NCBI RefSeq assembly: GCF_001648775.1
Contig: NZ_LVEJ01000016.1
Location: 186,001-250,000, forward strand
Source of the DNA: Pseudomonas fluorescens
Lineage (GTDB): Bacteria > Pseudomonadota > Gammaproteobacteria > Pseudomonadales > Pseudomonadaceae
Direction: 5' to 3'
DNA: 64,000 bases
Numbering within the stretch: position 1 is the stretch's first letter; each line of letters begins with the position of its first letter. Below, in pieces: positions 60,988 through 64,000 of the stretch. The notes below the pieces were generated by a model. The model saw only the letters and a list, made by a program, of their open reading frames with translations. It did not search any database and was not told the DNA's origin. Position numbers and translations under genes: made by a program.

Positions 60988-61779
60988 TTAATAGTTGAAA
61001 GTCTTGACCAGCAGCAGATCACCGATCGCCCGCAGGGGCACGATGAACGTTTCGCGTTTTTCGTCGACGGTGTTTTCGTTGAGCACCAGGGTGATCTGCG
61101 AGGTGATCACCTCGTTTTGATTGCTGGTCTCCTCGAAGTTATAGCCGCCGTTGCCGAAGTTGCCCCAATAGTTGACGTAAACCAGATAAGTGCCGTGCAG
61201 CGGCGCGGTCATGGTGAACATTTCCGGGCCCGGGCCATCGACGCCATCCGGGTCGAGGCCACCGCCATTGCTCAGCGCCGGCTGCGCCCAGAAGGCATGC
61301 TGACCATCGGGCGTGACAATGTGCAGATCGAGCTCGGCCTTCGGGTCGTCCCATCCCAAGACAAGACGAATTCGCGCCGGCGTGCGCAAGTTATTTGCTT
61401 CATAAAATTGCACGCGCTTGAGCGACTGGCCTTCGGCGCTGATCACTTCGACACTGTTGGAGCCCGCGCCGAACGCGTACGGGCGAGCGAAACGGCCCTG
61501 ATCGTCGGTGTACAGATTCAATGGATTGCCATTAACCGCGAGGCTGTGCGGCGGGCGCATATGCCCAATGGCCTTGAGCTCGCCCTGGATCATTGTGCGA
61601 TTGCGCTGGATGCCACGATCGATTGGCGGCGTCGGGTAGGCGACTTGCGGGTTTTCCGTGCGATCGAGCAGACCGTGATAGCGCCAGCCACCGACCGGTT
61701 CCGACAACTCGGCCGTCGGCGCGGCCATCAGCGCAGGCGCACAGGCCAACCCGATCAGCAGCAAAAGAAATGAACGCAT
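60988..61779 (-). CDS. Second YfaP-like DUF2135 protein
   Basis: A 263-residue exported protein, from ATG 61779 with GGAGG seven bases upstream; signal LLLLIGLACAPALMA. Parallels yfaP along its length: VGGWRYHGLLDR / VGGWRSG, FGAGSNSVEVISAEGQ / FPNGSNSVEVRSPDGQ, LVLGWDDPKAELDLHIVTPD / VLLAWDSDGTDLDLHLVTPD, and the same end LRAIGDLLLVKTFNY / MRAVGELTLVKSFSY. It is the first gene of the yfa operon and clearly a duplicate of the last one. Confidence 0.87.
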   Translation of the reverse strand: MRSFLLLLIGLACAPALMAAPTAELSEPVGGWRYHGLLDRTENPQVAYPTPPIDRGIQRNRTMIQGELKAIGHMRPPHSLAVNGNPLNLYTDDQGRFARPYAFGAGSNSVEVISAEGQSLKRVQFYEANNLRTPARIRLVLGWDDPKAELDLHIVTPDGQHAFWAQPALSNGGGLDPDGVDGPGPEMFTMTAPLHGTYLVYVNYWGNFGNGGYNFEETSNQNEVITSQITLVLNENTVDEKRETFIVPLRAIGDLLLVKTFNY

Positions 61780-61970
61780 GTAATGCCTCCTGCCATGCTT
61801 GAACGAAACCTTGCACCCGATCCTCGGTACTTCACAGCGGTGAAACTGCGTTTCGTCTGAAAGACCCGTGACTATCGGGTCGTAGAAGGCGCGAAGATTA
61901 GCGATTCGGCGGTTTTTTAACAATCAGATACATGTGCTGTTGCTGTAGGAAACCTGCTTTTTAAGGGGTG

Positions 61971-62015
61971 TGAGCCGAATAGAGAGATTATTCGGCTCAC
62001 AAAATGAGCCGAATA
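61971..62015. promoter_or_regulatory. Three-copy TGAGCCGAATA repeat upstream of the yfa operon
   Basis: TGAGCCGAATA and its complement form an 11-base stem (61971-61981 / 61989-61999) with a seven-base loop, and a third direct copy follows at 62005-62015. It lies in the 354-base gap between the divergent yfa operon and xseB and may be an operator set or a hairpin with a degenerate extra copy. The rest of the gap shows nothing further that I can support. Confidence 0.5.
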
Positions 62016-62133
62016 GGTTTCAGCCTTCCAGAATCGCCTCAGGAAAAAGGCCCGGTCGCACCCTGCTCATTTGCCCATAAACCCCCTATCTGCTAGTGTC
62101 GCGCCGGTTTAACGTCAACCGGAAATCGCCGCC

Positions 62134-62376
62134 ATGGCCCGCAAAAAAGCTGCACTGGATTTCGAACAGTCCCTCGCCGACCTGCAAACATTGGTCGAGC
62201 GTCTGGAGAACGGTGAATTGTCGCTGGAAGACTCGCTGACCGCTTTCGAGCAGGGCATCGGCCTGACCCGTGACTGCCAGGCAGCGCTGGCGCAAGCCGA
62301 GCAGAAGGTGCAGGTGCTGCTGGAGCGCGATGGCGAACTCGCCGAGGAACCCTTCGACGCGGAACAGCCAGAATGA
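62134..62376 (+). CDS. xseB: Exodeoxyribonuclease VII small subunit
   Basis: An 80-residue subunit of the single-strand nuclease ExoVII. FEQSLADLQTLVERLENGEL and LEDSLTAFEQGIGLTRDCQ are the family's coiled helices. It overlaps ispA by four bases (ATGA), the usual xseB-ispA-dxs order. Confidence 0.96.
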   Translation: MARKKAALDFEQSLADLQTLVERLENGELSLEDSLTAFEQGIGLTRDCQAALAQAEQKVQVLLERDGELAEEPFDAEQPE

Positions 62377-63260
62377 TCGCGGCGTACACGGCGACCAGCC
62401 AGACCCGGGTCAATGCAGCGCTGGAAACTCTGTTCAATGCGCCGCTGCCGGAGTTGGCGCGGCTTTATGAAGCCATGCGCTACAGCGTGATGAACGGCGG
62501 CAAACGCGTGCGTCCGCTGCTCGCCTATGCGGCGTGTGAAGCACTGGGTGGCAAGGCTGAGCAAGCCAACGGCGCGGCCTGCGCGGTTGAGTTGATCCAC
62601 GCTTATTCGCTGGTGCACGACGATTTGCCGGCGATGGACGACGACGATTTACGCCGCGGCCAGCCGACCACCCACAAAAAATTCGATGAAGCCTGCGCGA
62701 TTCTTGCCGGTGACGGTTTGCAGAGCCTGGCCTTCAGCGCCCTGCTCGATCCGCGCCTGAGCGATTGCAGCAGCGACATCCGCCTGCAAATGGTCACCGC
62801 GCTGGCCCAGGCTGCAGGCCCGGCAGGCATGGTGGGAGGCCAAGCCATCGACCTCGGCTCGGTGGGTCTGAAACTCGATCAGAAAGCCCTCGAACAGATG
62901 CACCGGCACAAGACCGGCGCGCTGATCGAAGTCAGCGTCAAACTCGGTGCGCTGGCCAGCGGTCGTGCCGAAAAGGACGAACTCAAGGCCCTGCAGACTT
63001 ATGCACAGGCGATCGGCCTAGCCTTTCAGGTGCAGGACGACATCCTCGACGTCGAAAGCGATACCGAAACCCTCGGTAAACGCCAGGGCGCCGACATCGC
63101 TCGGGACAAGCCGACCTACCCGGCGCTGCTCGGTCTCGACGCCGCCAAGACCTACGCGCTGGAACTGCGCGATCAGGCCCTGCACGCCCTGCGACCGTTT
63201 GACGCGGCAGCCGAGCCATTGCGTGAGCTGGCCCGGTATATCGTTGAGCGGCGCAACTGA
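62373..63260 (+). CDS. ispA: (2E,6E)-farnesyl diphosphate synthase
   Basis: Condenses isopentenyl diphosphate with dimethylallyl and geranyl diphosphates. The 295-residue protein has the first Asp-rich motif DDLPAMDDDDLRRGQPT and the second QVQDDILDVESD, plus GGKRVRPLLAYA near the N-terminus. The four-residue insert in the first motif is the usual bacterial FARM form. Followed by dxs after 91 bases. Confidence 0.96.
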   Translation: MIAAYTATSQTRVNAALETLFNAPLPELARLYEAMRYSVMNGGKRVRPLLAYAACEALGGKAEQANGAACAVELIHAYSLVHDDLPAMDDDDLRRGQPTTHKKFDEACAILAGDGLQSLAFSALLDPRLSDCSSDIRLQMVTALAQAAGPAGMVGGQAIDLGSVGLKLDQKALEQMHRHKTGALIEVSVKLGALASGRAEKDELKALQTYAQAIGLAFQVQDDILDVESDTETLGKRQGADIARDKPTYPALLGLDAAKTYALELRDQALHALRPFDAAAEPLRELARYIVERRN

Positions 63261-63351
63261 CGGCGAATCAGCCAAAAAAGACCAACGCGTGGGCAGGGGG
63301 CGATGCATCAGGTAAACTGCCGCATCTTTTATACCTATAACGATTCGCCTG

Positions 63352-64000
63352 ATGCCCACGACGTTTCATGAGATTCCCCGCAAGCGCCCGACCACGCCCC
63401 TGCTCGACCGCGCGAATACGCCGGACGGCCTGCGCCGGTTAGGCGAAGCCGAGCTGGAAACCCTGGCCGATGAGTTGCGCCTGGAATTGCTCTACACGGT
63501 CGGCCAGACCGGTGGGCATTTCGGTGCCGGCCTGGGCGTGATCGAGCTGACCATCGCGTTGCATTACGTCTTCGACACGCCGGACGATCGTCTGCTGTGG
63601 GACGTCGGTCATCAGGCGTATCCGCACAAGATCCTCACCGGTCGCCGCGAGCGCATGGGCACCCTGCGCCAGAAGGACGGCATTGCTGCCTTCCCGCGTC
63701 GCGCCGAGAGCGAGTACGACACCTTTGGCGTCGGCCACTCCAGTACCTCGATCAGCGCTGCGCTGGGCATGGCGATTGCCGCCCGCCTGCAAAACAGTGA
63801 TCGCAAGGCGATTGCCGTGATCGGTGATGGCGCGTTGACCGCCGGTATGGCTTTCGAGGCGCTGAACCATGCGCCGGAAGTCAACGCCAACATGCTGGTG
63901 ATCCTCAACGACAACGACATGTCGATCTCGCGCAATGTCGGCGGCCTGTCGAATTATCTGGCGAAGATTCTTTCCAGCCGTACTTACGCGAGCATGCGTG
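63352..64000 (+). CDS. dxs: 1-deoxy-D-xylulose-5-phosphate synthase (3' part outside window)
   Basis: First enzyme of the MEP isoprenoid pathway, thiamine-diphosphate dependent. The first 216 residues are visible. GQTGGHFGAGLGVIELTIAL holds the catalytic His region; DVGHQAYPHKILTGRRE, VGHSSTSISAALGMA and the cofactor loop VIGDGALTAGMAFEALNHA followed by ILNDNDMSIS match the family. The ATG at 63352 starts MPTTFHEIPRKRP. The gene continues past the window; the full enzyme is about 630 residues. Confidence 0.96.
   Translation, partial: MPTTFHEIPRKRPTTPLLDRANTPDGLRRLGEAELETLADELRLELLYTVGQTGGHFGAGLGVIELTIALHYVFDTPDDRLLWDVGHQAYPHKILTGRRERMGTLRQKDGIAAFPRRAESEYDTFGVGHSSTSISAALGMAIAARLQNSDRKAIAVIGDGALTAGMAFEALNHAPEVNANMLVILNDNDMSISRNVGGLSNYLAKILSSRTYASMR

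Noticed and set aside
1..64000. tRNA, rRNA or CRISPR loci
   Set aside because: No cloverleaf-like stretch, rRNA signature or regularly spaced repeat array was seen by eye; a tRNA or covariance scan would be needed to exclude small RNAs fully.

Overview
The window looks like chromosomal DNA of a fluorescent Pseudomonas (P. fluorescens group). The gene order, from memory, follows the P. aeruginosa PAO1 stretch from about PA3985 to PA4044. High-GC coding DNA and the short GTGGGAGCGAGCnTGCTCGCGAA palindromes (REP/REPIN elements) seen six times between genes also fit. No sequence comparison could be run, so the organism call and all family names rest on motifs and synteny recalled from knowledge. 

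Layout. 1-20 kb is core housekeeping: leuS-lptE-holA and arfA on the plus strand, a lytic transglycosylase, then a long minus-strand cell-envelope block (proA-nadD-rsfS-rlmH-mrdA-rodA-mltB-rlpA-dacC-ybeD-lipB-lipA) that combines the elongasome (PBP2/RodA), septal and lateral wall trimming (MltB, RlpA, DacC), lipoate synthesis and ribosome maturation factors. At 20-22 kb lie a DNA repair glycosylase and a DedA-PAP2 fusion. 

22.1-28.1 kb is an accessory insert with AT-rich flanks. It holds two large same-strand genes: a 667-aa protein whose C-terminal part carries an R/S-x-T/E pattern like cholera-type ADP-ribosyltransferases, and a 1153-aa protein with a TcdA/TcdB-Mcf-like hydrophobic pore region followed by RTX-type glycine/aspartate repeats. 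I read the pair as a candidate binary (enzyme plus translocator) toxin; this is the strongest novelty lead. 

28-46 kb returns to the core: LON-like domain protein, LrgAB, MaoC hydratase, a MORN-repeat/legumain-like lipoprotein, UbiX, Mpl, then an ethanolamine module (sigma-54 activator, aldehyde dehydrogenase with a good -24/-12 promoter, permease, eutBC), a GNAT enzyme, DedA, MtfA and pyrophosphatase. 

46.5-62 kb is a second variable stretch: an S24-type repressor, a secreted unknown protein, a Tla3/DUF2875-like protein, a membrane diguanylate cyclase, and a six-gene minus-strand yfa operon (YfaP-like, YfaA, YfaT, YfaS, YfaQ, YfaP) built around a thioester-less alpha-2-macroglobulin. Two of its partners carry motifs that look like peptidoglycan-acting enzymes. 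The window ends with xseB-ispA-dxs (dxs cut by the window edge). Smaller points of interest include an arfA gene with a coding-region hairpin and a C-terminal LAA, and a nested 102-bp tandem repeat inside a larger inverted repeat.
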